Under the pieces are notes generated by a model that saw nothing but the letters and a program-made list of their open reading frames with translations, made no database searches and had not been told where the DNA came from. A stretch of DNA of 64,000 nt from Cephalopachus bancanus. Its lineage: Eukaryota; Chordata; Mammalia; Primates; Tarsiidae. Each line of letters begins with the position of its first letter. The first letter of the stretch is position 1. The stretch is from the NCBI GenBank assembly GCA_027257055.1, contig JAPVLO010000953.1, forward strand, positions 248,001-312,000. The letters run 5' to 3'. Shown piece by piece: positions 11,074 to 30,890 of the stretch. The translations under genes were made by a program, and so were the position numbers.

Positions 11074-11199
11074 AACCCTAAACTTTAAATGGGTGCATTA
11101 ATAAAGCCGTTAACAACAAAAAAAATCCATGGCTTCCCCGCGCCCCCTGGAGGGAGGCAGCCTCACTGCCTTCTCCACAAGGTTGCATCCTCTTTCCCT

Positions 11200-11420
11200 C
11201 CACATCCCTCCAGCCTCACTGGGGGGCGGGTTCCTGAGCCTGCGCACGCCACAGTCTGTGCATGTGTGTTTCCCTGCCTCCCAGGCTTCTCCCCGAGCCC
11301 ACCCCACGCTTCTTCGTCCTTTGAGTCTTAGCTCTGACCTCCCTCCTCCTCCAGGAAGCCAACCCTGACCCCCAGCGCATCCTTCCAAGGGGCCTTTGTT
11401 GGGCGTGGTGAGGGGAAGCC
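11200..11420 (+). repeat. L2 3'-end fragment
   Basis: CTTAGCTCTGACCTCCCTCC followed by CCAGGAAGCCAACCCTGACC matches the L2 pattern. Confidence 0.5.
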
Positions 11421-12065
11421 TGGCCTTGGCAGGGTTCCTGGAATTCTGAGGGCAAAGTCACACCATCGAGGACACGTGATTCACAGAGGCTGAAGCCACC
11501 CACGGAGACTCCACCCGCCCACACAAGAAGACCTCGGGATCACCCCTCCCTCTGCTGCACTGGCTGGCTGGCCTCACAGACACAGGGCTGGGCCACACGA
11601 GGTGGTCCCAAGGTGGTCCCGAGGGTGAGCCTGGCCCTCTCCACCACAGCCAGATGCCACCGTGGGGGCTCTGCCCGCTGCTGAGACCATCTTCCCCAAT
11701 GATTCCTGAACTGGGGACCCGGCTACAGGATGGTTTTGGGGAACCTCTGGGCCCATGCGGGTTGGTCCCGGGCTAAAACCCTGCTGATCGCCCAACCCCC
11801 CTCAAGCCCCCACTCTGATTGGGGTCGCGGTGACGTTTGGGTCTCTTGAAATCAGTGTCACTTCCGAAACAGTGTCCAACAGTCACCAGGGGTCTATTTC
11901 CTTTGGTCCAACATACAGTCACCCCGATAAAAGGCCATAAGTCTCCATGGGGGGAAGACTAAGAGTGTCCATATTCGGAAGTGTTCAGGGACTTCCTGGA
12001 AGGGACCCTGCCTCCCCTTCGTTCAAGGGGCCTAGACACTGGCTCAAGTCTGGGAATTTTCTTAT
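11421..12065. other. Intergenic DNA, no gene seen
   Basis: Mixed-composition unique sequence. No splice-supported exon, RNA gene or clear repeat is recognised. Confidence 0.5.
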
Positions 12066-12200
12066 TTTCATTTTTTGTGGACTCGAGGTCTCGCTGTGTT
12101 GCCCAAGCTGGTCTCGAACTCCTGGGTTGAAGCTCAAGCAATCCTCCCGCCTCCGCCTCCCAAATGCTGGGATTACAGGTGTGAGCCACCACCCCTGGCC
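12066..12200 (-). repeat. Alu monomer
   Basis: A single reverse arm ending GGTGTGAGCCACCACCCCTG. Confidence 0.75.
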
Positions 12201-13029
12201 TAAGTCTGGGACTTGATTGAGGGGCCAGGACTCTGCTTTCATGACTCCAGCTATGCTTCTGCTCACCTGAGCCTGCACATTTCCGCGAATAAGGTAGGTA
12301 GGAACAAAGCAGTCTGCCTGTCAGTGTCGCTTCTAGGGCCACCAGGACACCGGGCCTATGCCATAGCTCCCGTGAGACAAACTGCGCCAATGGCCGCTTT
12401 GACCACTGTCCCCGAGGTACCCACGCCCACCTGGCCCTTGTCGATTGGGTTTGGCCGCTTGGTCCCTGCCACTCTGGGACCAGTTTTCCCACAAATTTAG
12501 ATTGTCCGGCTGAGTGCCATCGGTTCCCACGGTCCATCTGACCTACAGGGAAGAGCCCCGGGGACACCGTGATGCTGCGGACACAGAAGAGATGGCCCCA
12601 GCGATGGAGACCAGACCAGCCCTACACACCCAGCGACACTGAGTCTCGTTGTCACAGACACCGCCTCACCCAGAGACACACACCTGCACCAAGGCTGGCA
12701 TGGCGGGCACAGCCGTTCCCCAGTGACACGCTCACACGCCACATTCAGCAACAGGACACACATTGGTCTCCAACCACGCCGACACCCCTCCACGCCGCGC
12801 ACACGGCCACGACACGCCAAGCTCATGGCCACGTGGGACATACAACAGACAGACAAGGGCCAGACAAGCCCCTGCCCCGCCCCGGGCCCCACCCATCCTG
12901 TCCCAAAGGGGCCTCCCACAGGCTCCGCTGGGTCCCCAACCCCCTCCTGGATCCAGGCGCCTCCCGGACCAGGGACCCCCTCCTGCCCACTACTGCAGGG
13001 GCCCCCAGAACTCGGGGACCAGGAAGTGG
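12201..13029. other. Intergenic DNA with ACAC/CACGC-rich stretch
   Basis: 12,640-12,860 is rich in CACAC and ACACGC words, a low-complexity style also seen at 27,060-27,300 and 60,000-60,340. No gene is supported. Confidence 0.5.
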
Positions 13030-13140
13030 GGGAGGTATTTTTAGTTACAATTAACCTCATGCCCAAGTTCCCTCCTCCCGGGTGGCGTGTCCAATTGGTT
13101 TAATTAGGGGATTATGTGAGAGGCATTTCCAGTCTCTGAG
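13030..13140. promoter_or_regulatory. AT-rich homeodomain-site cluster (candidate enhancer)
   Basis: An AT-rich island in GC-rich DNA. It holds GTATTTTTAG (one base off a MEF2 site), TTACAATTAACC, the palindrome CCAATTGG (13091-13098), TTTAATTAGG and GGGGATTA (13107-13114; reverse TAATCCCC, an OTX/PITX-type site). Dense non-repetitive motifs suggest constraint; this is inference. Confidence 0.35.
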
Positions 13141-13528
13141 AGGAGGTGGGGGAGGGGAGGAAGGAGCCGCCCCTCTCCCGCTCCCCGGGGTCCCTTATCC
13201 CCACCCCCCATCCCCGCAGCCCAGACCCCTCCCCTGCGCCAGGCAGGGTCTGCAGGAAGCAACTGTCTCCCCTGAAGGAGACCTCAGGCCTTGGTCTGGC
13301 GGTGTTCCTCCTCCATCTTCCTTCCCCTGCCTGCCTTCAAGGGGGAATGGGAGGGGTTGCTGGAAGTCCTTCCTACTGTCTATCCATCATCCATCCCACT
13401 TTAGTTCTGGGGAGTTTGGAGACAAATAAACCCTCATTGTAATCACAAAAACAAGATCGCACCCAGAAAATAGTTCATGATAGGAATGTAAACACGGAAT
13501 CTTAGAAAATTCTAATTTGAAAACGAGA

Positions 13529-13815
13529 GGCTAACTGGGCTCAGTGACTCATGCCTGTAATCCCAGCACTCTGGGAGGCCAAGGCAGGAGAATTACTTGT
13601 ACCCAGGAGTTCGAGCCCACCCTGGGAAACAGTGAGACCTCGTCTCTACAAAATTAAAAAATCAGCCGGGCATGGTGGCACGCCTGTAGTCCCAGCCACT
13701 CAGGAGGCTGAGGCGGAAAGATCACCTGAGCCCAGCAGGTCGAGGCTGCGATGGCGTGAGCGTGCCACTGCACTCCAGCCTGGGCGACAGAGTGCGGCTC
13801 CGACTCAAAAAAAAA
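13529..13815 (+). repeat. Alu, mixed type
   Basis: The left arm is J-like (CTCATGCCTGTAATCCCAGC) while the right arm has derived marks (GGCGGAAAGATCACC, CCCAGCAGGTCGAGG). A step between the two groups, or a gene-conversion product. Confidence 0.8.
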
Positions 13816-13839
13816 GAGAGAGGCTGGAAGCAGACTGAT

Positions 13840-13990
13840 TAGCCACCTCTCTGGGCTTCAGTTTTCTCTTTGGGAAGTAGAGACAGGGATGGCACCCGCC
13901 TTCCAGGTTTAACAAGTTCCCAGGTGTAAAGCTTCTGAAACATAGCCTGGGTTACAGCAAGCACTAACAGACGGGCTCAGGAGATTCATT
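13840..13990 (+). repeat. MIR-like fragment
   Basis: GGGCTTCAGTTTTCTCTTTG followed by AACATAGCCTGGGTTACAGC fits a diverged MIR 3' half. Confidence 0.45.
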
Positions 13991-14507
13991 CAGGTGGCAG
14001 TCCCCGCCCACCTGTGCCTATCTGGCTTTTCGTGGCCCTCGCCGCCTTCGAAGAGGCTGCGTGATGTATTATATGTTCAGTCCCTGCCAACCTCCCAGCC
14101 TCTGACATCAGCTCCTGGGAAGCAGGGATCGCTGTCCAACTTGTGTCCGGATGGCCCGGGGCAGGGACGGCCGAGCGTGGCGCTCAGGAGACGCTCGCTG
14201 CGTGGCTGGCAGAACGAAGAGAGGACGACAGACCTGTCCCTCCCATCCGCTTCCGTGGGTGGGGGGACAGCCCCCAAAAGAGTGGAGGCTGTTTCTCCTC
14301 CCTTGAACCTGGACTGCATCGACCAAGAGAATGCAGGGACTGAAGGAGACAACCAGAGGCGGAGAGACAGAAGCACTCTGGGAGACGCCCACATCTGCCT
14401 TCTGCGGGAGCCGGTGTGGAGGCCCGCCTGAGCGTTAGGGACCCAGGCGGGCTGCGGACCCTGAGACCACCAGGTTGGGTTCAGGAGCTGAAGGCCCGTT
14501 CCCTCCT
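13991..14507. other. Intergenic DNA, no gene seen
   Basis: Unique-looking sequence. A 145-codon open frame at 13,994-14,431 has no domain, no splice context and ordinary GC-rich composition. Confidence 0.5.
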
Positions 14508-14511
14508 CCTT

Positions 14512-15718
14512 TGTTGTTTGGCATGACCCCCTAGCAGGGGCTTTGACGATCTAAGCATGAAGTTCTGAGAGTATGACAAGCATGGCTGACTCTGGGGATC
14601 CCTTGTTCCCGCTTCTCACAGACGGCGGTTTCGGCTTTAAACTTAACACGGTTCAAACTCAGGTCACATTTGGGAGCCTTATATACGATACAAGCTTCTT
14701 TATAAGATTTAAAAGTATATTTGTAGAATTAGTATATACATTTAGAGAGCTGCTTCCAGCCTTAGATGGTATAGATGATTATCTAGAGTTACTAGAAATG
14801 GCCCAGCATGAACTGGGTGACATTCCTAAGCGCCCAGCATCCACTTTGGGCTGGGCTGCATTCTTTTAAACTGGTTCTTTAGCTACAATTAGTGTAGGTT
14901 TTTTCTACTTATAATAGAAACTGAATTTATTTTATTCATAGAAAGTATTTTAGAATAGGTTATGCTACGTCAGGGAATTATGTTAGTCCAAGCATGATCA
15001 AACATGATACTTTGAGGTTTTATAAGAACACAGCTAACTTTAGAAATTTCATTGTTCCCACTTTCTACTAATTGCAGTTTTGGCTTTAGTACAATTACAG
15101 TTTGTATTTGGGTTTTATTTTAGAAGCTTTATTGCTGATGATCAGCTTTATATATTAGGACTAGGAATTAGAAACTTTTATAGAAATTAAGATAGATACA
15201 TAGGATTTTAGAATAGCCATTTTGTTAAGAGATTATAATCAATTGTTCTTGGAAACCGCCCAGCATGATCTTTGGACTGGGTCACATTCTTTAGGAACTG
15301 GTTTGAGCTATAATGAAGAGTTTTTATAGTACAGGTAAAATTAGCACAGAATAGAAAGGTATAGGATTTAAGTCAGTCATTAGGTGTTGGGTATACATAA
15401 GTTTTAGAAGTTATTGATTATTAGAATATTGTGATGTTAGAATTATTGTATTGTTTGTGAGGAACATTAACCAAGCATAAGGAACAGTGAAATAATATTG
15501 GGATTGTCCTTCCTCATGCTTGAGGAAACACCTGGTGGGTGGGGGGACGCCTCTCATCCACCTGGCTTTGTGTTCACGTGAAAATCTTGTGATCTTGCCT
15601 GTGAAACTTTAGGATAAAAGGCTTACGGTTTGCCCCATTAAATTGGCTTCTGGACTAGACAGAGTCCAGTCTCTTTCTTTCTCTTTATTTCTCCAAAATA
15701 ATCGCCGACGCTGCCCCA
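14512..15718 (+). mobile_element. Solo LTR-like element (endogenous retroviral type), tentative
   Basis: A 1.2 kb AT-rich block sharply unlike its GC-rich flanks. Possible ends TG (14512) and CA (15718) are flanked by CCTT at 14508-14511 and 15719-15722, a candidate 4-bp target duplication. Near the right end GATAAAAGG (15613-15621) could be a TATA element and ATTAAA (15637-15642) a poly(A) signal in the usual U3-R order. A roughly 430-450-base segment is duplicated inside it. No retroviral coding region is attached, so it can only be a solo LTR. Family unknown to me. Confidence 0.55.
14602..15330 (+). repeat. Internal tandem duplication in the LTR-like element
   Basis: Copy A (from 14602) and copy B (from 15050) share TTGTTCCC-x-CTT, GG(T/C)TTTAG-like phrases and GCCCAGCAT followed by TTTGG-CTGGG (14832 and 15258). 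The offset falls from about 448 to 426 because of indels. Identity by eye is about 65-70%. Confidence 0.6.
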
Positions 15719-15879
15719 CCTTCCAGAGACCCTCTAAATCTCTCTGAAGGGGCTGGCCCCCATAGCCTTCATGGTCTCTCTGGGGTGGGGCACGGAGGTC
15801 TGGAAAGCCGGGAACCCCCGACGGACTCGCTCAGCCCCATTTCCAAGCCTCAGTTTCCCCAGTGCCAAATGGTCACCTC

Positions 15880-16090
15880 TGCCTTTGACCGGGCACCATT
15901 CTTGGCATGCCCACCCCAGTGGCTCCATCCCCAGCACAACCTCCCTGTTGGGTCGGCATGCTGCTGCACCCATTTTCCAGATGTGGAACCTGAGGCTGGG
16001 AGCGGGGAAGTCCCTCGCCCAAGGTGCCCCGGCGATTGGGTTCCAGCGGCAGGATGTGGACCCACGTCCCCCTGGAAGCCTCGCGGGGTG
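15880..16090 (-). repeat. MIR element, diverged
   Basis: CCCATTTTCCAGATGTGGAA, CCTGAGGCTGGGAGCGGGGA and AGTCCCTCGCCCAAGG are the reversed MIR core. Confidence 0.6.
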
Positions 16091-16257
16091 AGGTCTTCCA
16101 TACCCACTCGGCTTGTTTCCCGAGGGGCAGACAGGAGCAGCCTGCCAGCCACGTGTGGGAGGCTGGCACAGGGATGGCCCTGGCTCTCCATTCAACCTTG
16201 TGCTCGCGTCTCTGGCAGTGCAGCTCCCTGCCTGCCCGCCCTTAAGAGGTGGAGGCT

Positions 16258-16560
16258 AGCCTGGCTTGGTGGCTCAGCCTGTAATCCCGCACCTTTGGGA
16301 AGCTGAGGTGAGTGGATTGCCTGAGCCCGCGGGTTCGAGACCTGCCCCAGGCAACTTGGCGAGACCTCATCTCTACAATAAATCAAAAGATTAGCCAGGC
16401 ATGGTAGCACGCGCCTGTAATTCCGGCTACCCGGAAGGCTGAGGCAGAAGGATCGCCGGAGCCCAGCAGGTTGAGACTGCTGTGGTCGTGAGTGAGTGAG
16501 TGTGCCACTGCACTCCAGCCTGGGCGACAGAGTGAGACTCCATCTCAAAAAAAAAAAGAA
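16258..16560 (+). repeat. Alu, derived subfamily
   Basis: Near-complete: GGCTCAGCCTGTAATCCCGC head, ACAATAAATCAAAAGATTAG linker, CGCCGGAGCCCAGCAGG right arm. A GTGA triplication lies at 16488-16500. Confidence 0.88.
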
Positions 16561-16602
16561 GAGTGAGCCTCAAAATGGGGGAGGGGGGTTGCTGCTGTTT
16601 TG

Positions 16603-17132
<530 letters not shown>

Positions 17133-17219
17133 TCACAAGCTGCAAGTTAAGGGGACTTTGAAATACAAGAACTCTGATGGGTGGCTTTGTGTTTTTAAGA
17201 CTTTATCATCAAAAAAAAA

Positions 17220-17960
17220 GAAGAAGACATCAGAGAAGGGAGGTGGGGGGAGGCAGAAGGGGGTGGGTGGGAGGTGAAAGGAACCCCCCCAAAATGTCGG
17301 ATCCGGGTGACCCTCCTCCCCGACTGCCCCAGCCCGCGCCCAGGCCCTTCTCTGTCCTGGAGGCGGGGCCTCAGCCACCCTCTGCTGGAGACCGAGGCTC
17401 TGTCCTGGGCAGAGGTGAGGGCTTAGAAAGGGGGGCTCAGGGCCTGGAGGCCTCGCGGTGCTCAGGCCTCCAGGGAGGTAGGCGTTGAGGGGAGGGGCTT
17501 TTGGAGGCGGGGTCCTGACGAGGGAGCCTGGGCGGGGCCCAGGGCCGGGTGTGAGGCTGGAGTCCCTGTCTGGAGGCTGAGCCCTGTGGAGAGGGAGGAG
17601 AGGCCGCGTCGGGAGGGGGAGGGAGGTTGGCCCCACCCTGGCCCCCCAGCGAGGGGGACGCAGACAGGGCGGCTGGGGAAAGGCCGGTGGGGGGACCGGA
17701 GCGGGATGGGGGAGAGAGGAAGAATCGGAAGAGAGACCAGGAGGGAGGAGCGAGACGGGAATGACACAGAGAAACTGACAGACAGAGGGGGACAGAGGGG
17801 GAGACCGGGAAGGATTTGGAGAGGAAGAAGTGGAAAGAGACAGAAGTCACACAGAGGCGGACAAAGCAGAGACAGAGGGAGAGAGAGACCAGGGAAGACG
17901 GGGGTGGGAGACAGAAAAGGGAAGGGAAAGAGAGGGGGCACTTGGGGTGCTGGCCAGTGG
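17220..17960. repeat. Purine-rich low-complexity tract
   Basis: Mostly G and A on the + strand. 17,560-17,940 is dominated by GAGACAGA/GGGAGAGA words. 17,290-17,560 is instead CpG-containing unique DNA. Long open frames on the - strand here (SLSLC-like) are composition artefacts. Confidence 0.6.
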
Positions 17961-18219
17961 GGAGAGGCCCCCTCCGTGGCTGCTGACCCCAGAGGGCCCT
18001 GACACTCACACCAGGCCGCCCCTGCCCCACGCCAGCCATGGCAGAGTGGGGTCCCCCATTGCCCCGCCAGGTCCTCCTCCCCAGGCCGCCCTCCAGCCTC
18101 CCTCCAGGCCCAAGCCCTGCCCAGGCCTCCAGGCTCAGCGCCCAGGCCTCCCTGCTGGCCCTCGACTCACTGTCCGCCACCCGCCCGCCCGTCCCGCCCT
18201 GTGTGTGGGGTGGGGCCAT

Positions 18220-18565
18220 CTCACAGCCTCCAGGCCCTTGCACGTGCTGGTCCCTCTGGTAGACACTCCTCTCCGGCCTCGCTCCTTCCCTGCTCCTGGT
18301 CTCACCTCCAGAGTCCCTCTCCTCCAGACAGCCCTCCTTGAATCCTCCCGTCTGGGTCAGATGCTCCCTCTTCCAGGAAGCTCTTCTCGAACACCTACCC
18401 TCCCCACCAATCTCAGGTTCCCAGGCCTCCACATCCTAGCCCTGCCCACTCTGGGTCGCCGCTGGAGTTGTCATGGTCCCTGTTGTGTCCCCAGCACCAC
18501 CAGCACGGGGCTGGGCACAGAGGAGCTCAGAAGATGAGTACTAAATGAATAAATGAATGGATGCT
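18220..18565 (+). repeat. L2 3' end
   Basis: CCCTTGCACGTGCTGGTCCC, CCTTGAATCCTCCCGTCTGG, TGTGTCCCCAGCACCACCAG and a tail AAATGAATAAATGAATGG mark the L2 3' end. Confidence 0.75.
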
Positions 18566-18664
18566 AAACTAAGGAGTTTGGATTTTGTCCAGAGGGCGCT
18601 AGGGAGTCACAGAAAGGTTAACTCCAGGGAGAGTCAAGATCTGCTCTGTGCATTAGAAACTCCA

Positions 18665-18963
18665 GGCTGGGCAGGGCTCGGTGGCTCAGCTTGTAATCCT
18701 AGGACTTTGGGAGGCTGAGGTGAGTGGATTGCCTGAGCCCGTGGGTTCGAGACCAGCCTGGGCAACTTGGCAAGAACTCGTCTCTACGATAAGTCAAAAA
18801 TTAGCCAGGTGTGGTAGCGTGTGCCTGTAGTGCCAGCTACTTGGAAGGCTGAGGTGGAAGGATCGCCGGAGTCCAGCAGGTGGACACTGGGGTGGCCATG
18901 AGCATGCCACTGCACTCCAGCCTGGGTGACAGAGTAAGACTCTGATTCAAAAAAAAAAAAAAG
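18665..18963 (+). repeat. Alu, derived subfamily
   Basis: GGCTCAGCTTGTAATCC head, GTGAGTGGATTGCCTGAGCC, CGCCGGAGTCCAGCAGG and a 13-A tail. Confidence 0.86.
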
Positions 18964-18989
18964 AAACTTAAGGCTGCCTCCCACCCTGT

Positions 18990-19175
18990 GCCTTTGTACA
19001 TGCTGTTCCCTTTGCTTTTCTGAGCTGGGTGAACCTGCACAAGTGACCTCTTCTCTGTCAGCCTCAGTCTCCTTATCTGTAAAATGAAAATAATAACAGT
19101 CTCTCCCTCTTGGGGTTGTTGTGAGGACTTGGTGAGAAGGTTGTTCCAAAGGGCTGCCATCATGACAGGCCAGAG
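18990..19175 (+). repeat. MIR element
   Basis: CAGTCTCCTTATCTGTAAAA, GAAAATAATAACAGTCTC and GGGGTTGTTGTGAGGA form the MIR core and 3' half. Confidence 0.8.
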
Positions 19176-19184
19176 AAATCTTAA

Positions 19185-19440
19185 GGAGTAAAAAATGCCT
19201 CTCCTCACCCAACCCTCCACTCTGCCCAGTGGCCTCCTATTCATCCTTCAGTGCCCCAGGTAGAGGCCACTTGCTCCAAGACATCTTCCCGGATACCTCA
19301 GGGATAGCTGATGACCCTCTCCTCTGGGCAAGCCATGCACTGGACTGTCCCTGGGGATGTCCACTCCCCCACAAGACTAGAATCTTCTCAAGAGCCAGAC
19401 CCTACTGAGGCAAGTCAGGGCATAGAGTGAGGGCTCAATG
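19185..19440 (+). repeat. L2 3' end
   Basis: CAAGACATCTTCCCGGATAC, AGAGCCAGACCCTACTGAGG and GAGTGAGGGCTCAATGTATG. Its tail runs into the GGTGGGTGGATG minisatellite. It is antisense to MEIS3 and lies in or near its 3' flank. Confidence 0.6.
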
Positions 19441-19830
19441 TATGTACGAATGGATAGCTAGGTGGGTGAATGCACGGACGAGTGGGGTGGGTGGACGGGT
19501 GGGTGGGTCAGTGTGGAGGAGGCGGGTGTATGTGCAATGCACGGTGGGTGGTGGATGATTGCTAGGTGGGCGGATGCATGGGCAGGCGGGCGCGTGGGTG
19601 AGTGAATGCATGGAGGAGTGGTGGGTGTGTGGAGGGAGGCGGGTGGGTGAGCGGATAGAGGACTGGGGTGGGGGTGACTGTATGGTCGGATGGGTAGGGA
19701 GGGGGTGGGTGGATGCATGACGTGTGTGTATAGATGGATTGTGGGTGGGTAGTTGCTGGGTGGATAGAAATAAGGGCGGGTGAAGGAGTAAATAGGTGGA
19801 AGGGGGATGGATGGATGGATGGATGAAACA
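19441..19830 (+). repeat. GGTGGGTGGATGG-type minisatellite
   Basis: About 390 bases of imperfect 4-base words (TGGG, TGGA, ATGG), probably grown from the tail of the adjacent L2. It ends in a clean run of GGATGGATGGATGGATGG near 19807-19825. It lies within 150 bases downstream of the MEIS3 stop codon, so the transcript may include it. Confidence 0.75.
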
Positions 19831-19976
19831 CTGTCCCATCACGCCTTGGAGACCCCTCAGCTGGGGACCCAGGCTGCCCCTGCTCTGGCCGGGCCCCTAG
19901 TGGAGGGTGGGGTCTCGTGAAGGTCCGAGAGGTGCACACCGCCTGCATCGTGAACACTCACATCGGAATCCAGCCT

Positions 19977-28158
<8,182 letters not shown>

Positions 28159-28960
28159 GGGCCGACGCCGGCGGCCGCTCCTGGGTCCTCGCGGGGCCTG
28201 GCGGGGCGGGGGCGCAGCCGGGCGGCAGCCCCGACGGCCCGCGGGGCCGACGCGGGGCGGGCGGGAGGCCCGGGCCCGCCCCCCCGCCGTCAGCGGCCGG
28301 CGCCGCGCGGGGCGCGGGCGTCGAGCATGGACCCCGCCCCGCCCCCCGCGGGGTCACGGCCGGGCGCTCATGGCCGCGGCGGCCGGGCGCGGAGGGCGGG
28401 TCGCCAGAGGCCCGCCCCCCGGGGGCCCCCGGCCTCCCGGTCCGGGAGGAGGCGCGGGCCGAGACGCGCGGGCCGAGGCCCGGGCCGGAGCGCGGCGGCG
28501 GCGGCCGGCGGGGGGCGCGGGCGGCGGGCCGGGGCTCCCGCAGGGCGGGCCGGGGTCCGGCGGCGGCGGCGCGGGGATGCCGGCGGCCGGCGCCCCCTCC
28601 CGGTCTCTCCCTCTCTGCGGTCACATCCGGAAGTTCCACCGCGGAGAAGCTTAACCCGCTGTCCGCCGGCGGCTCGGCCGCGGGCGGGGCGGGAGCGCGG
28701 AGCCCGCGCCTCCCCGCGCGCCCCTCCCCCCGCCCCGCCGCGCCGGCCGCGGAGCCGCCCCGGTCTCCTCCCCCTCGGCCCCCGCCCCTCCCGCCTCTGC
28801 TCCCCGGGCCGCCCCCCACCGCTCGGGGCGTCTCCCCCCGCTCGCCGCCGCGCGTCTCGGGCTCGCTGTCTCCCCCGCCCCCCCGTCTCTCCCTGGTCCC
28901 TCCCCGGGTTCTGGCTCTACCCCTCGCCCCCCTCCCGCGAGACCGAACCTGAGGAGGGAA

Positions 28961-29261
28961 GGGAGGCCCGAGGAAGCGCCCCCCCAGCTCGCTTCTGGGC
29001 TTCTCGCTCTGCGCCCCCAGGCCCGGGCCGCGGCCTGTGTGCGGGTGTCTGAGGCGGTTTCAGTCCGAACGCAGGAAGCCTCGGAGGGGCGTGACCTCTG
29101 TCTGTCTCTGACCCCTGCCTTTTAGCCCGCGTCCCCTCACGGCGCCCGGGGAGTCGGTGGCACCTCCAGATTCGAGGGTGAGCTTTGCACCTGCTTGTGT
29201 GGATGTCGGAGGGCAGGTCCCAGCTTTCGCCCAGTTCCTAAGACAGGCTTTGGGGAAACTG
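28961..29261. other. Upstream of MEIS3, no gene seen
   Basis: GC-rich unique DNA between the CpG island and an Alu. No feature recognised. Confidence 0.5.
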
Positions 29262-29489
29262 GCGATCACAGCTCACTGCGGCCTCCAGCTCGTGCTGCCT
29301 CAGCCTCCCATGTGGCTGGGACGACAGGTGCACGCCGCCACGCCTGGCTGGTTTTCTGAGTTTTGCAGAGATGGGGGTCTCTTCGTTGTGTCGCCCAGGC
29401 TGATCGCAGACTCCTGGGCTCAAGCGATCCTCCGGCCTCAGCCTCCCAAAGTGCTGGGATGGCAGGCGTGAACCACCAGGCCTGGCCCA
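29262..29489 (-). repeat. Alu, J-type, truncated
   Basis: Reverse copy lacking the outer part of the right arm; GGCTCAAGCGATCCTCCGGC and GGCGTGAACCACCAGGCCTG. Confidence 0.8.
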
Positions 29490-29524
29490 AACTGGCGTTC
29501 TCGTGAGATGGCTCTCTGATGTGT

Positions 29525-29900
29525 GCAACCAATTATTGAGTGCCTACTAGGTGCCAGGTGGCAGCCAGGGGAAGCAGCAAGGGGCAAGACAAACTTCTTG
29601 GTCTTGTGCCATTTACATTCCATTGGGGACAGAGTAAGGAAGGAAGACTAGCCAAGGCAATAAATGTAGAGATATTAAATATGAAATAACTGGGGTGGAG
29701 TGTGCTCTGAACACCGCAGAATAAGCGTGGTAGGGGCATGATTTCTACAGGCCTGGATGGGGAAAGCCCCCAGAGGAGGTGACAGCTCAGCCATGCAGGT
29801 GTGGGGGAAGAGCATTCCAGGCAGGAACACAGCAGATGCAAAGGCCCTGGGGCAGGTGCCCTCCTGGTATGCTTAAGGACCACCTAGGAGGCCAGTGAGG
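29525..29900 (-). repeat. L2 3' end
   Basis: Reversed L2: ATTGAGTGCCTACTAGGTGC, GTGCCATTTACATTCCATTG, GGGGGAAGAGCATTCCAGGC and GATGCAAAGGCCCTGGGGC. Long and fairly clear. Confidence 0.8.
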
Positions 29901-30890
29901 AAGGGGAGGGGGGAGAGGGAGCACCCCTGGGACTCTTTCTCAGTGGCACTTTCTACATTGGGGGCTTTATCCCCTGGTGCCTTCAGACGCCTGAGCAGGG
30001 GGCAAATGGGTGTCAGGAGACCTCTGAGCCCTGTAAAATCGCACAGGAAGTTGTGGACTTGGTGTTTATGGGCTTTTATCCCCCATGGAGGGAGGCATTG
30101 CTTTTATCCTCGTCTCACAAAGGGGTACTCGACTCCCCAAAGGCTGTAAACCATCACTACAGAAGAACCGCACCAGAGACAAACACAAGCCAGAGATCCA
30201 GAGAGAAGGGGACAGGGAGGGGGACGGGAGGACAAAGACCCTGGGGAGGGCAGACCAGAGACCTGGAGACAGAAGGAAACAGAGACCAGGGAGAGACGGG
30301 GACACAGACTCAGAGAGAGGACAGACGCCCAGAGACAGAGATGGGGACAGCTGAGAGCGGGCTGAAGGCGGCTCTCTGAAGCCGTGTTTTATGCCTCCCA
30401 CAAGAAGCGCTAACTCTGCTGCAGCCACCAAGGCTGGGGACAGGGACTGAGCCAGGGTGAGCTGAGCCGGCTGCAGCACGAGGGCCTGGAGTTAGGGCAG
30501 CAGCAGCACTTCCCGATGGCAGAGGGTGAGTCGGAAGGCTGTGGAGGGAGGAGAGGAAGAGGCCGAGGCCCTGGTGCCCCTCAGGCCCCGCGACCCCCTC
30601 CCACAGGCCCCAGCTCCTGCCAGCTCTTAGTCTCCCCCTCCTGTCTCTGTCTCTCTTCTCTGTCCTGCCCTCTCTCTGTGTGTCTCTCTCTCCCCGTCTG
30701 TCTGTCCTCTGACCCCACCGACACGCCGCTGACCCTCTTCTCTGGCCATCTCCAGGGGGCCCCTGGGAACCGGGGTCTGGACCCCCCTCAGAGGGGCTCT
30801 TCCCTCTCTGGGCCTCGCCTCCCCATGCGCAGGGTGGGCATGGGCTGGGGGCGGGTGGATAACGGGGAGACGATTACACCACAGGTGTGA
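29901..30890. other. Intergenic DNA with purine (30,170-30,360) and CT (30,640-30,720) tracts
   Basis: GACAGAGACAGAG-type and TCTCTGTGTGTCTC-type low complexity within unique DNA. No gene is supported. Confidence 0.55.

Larger units (their letters stand above)
10376..11125 (+). mobile_element. Old L1 3' end, split by two Alus
   Basis: CACAATGGAGTATTATTCAG, GTGGCTGCCAGGGGCTAGGG and GAAAATGTTCTAGAATTGAT are old L1 3'-end phrases. The tail resumes after the second Alu (AATGGGTGCATTAATAAAGC, 11087-11107). Nested Alus are at 10423-10516 and 10782-11073. Confidence 0.7.

Noticed and set aside
14573..14869. 98-codon open frame in the LTR-like element
   Set aside because: Lies wholly within presumed U3 with no similarity I recognise; broken in the duplicated copy.
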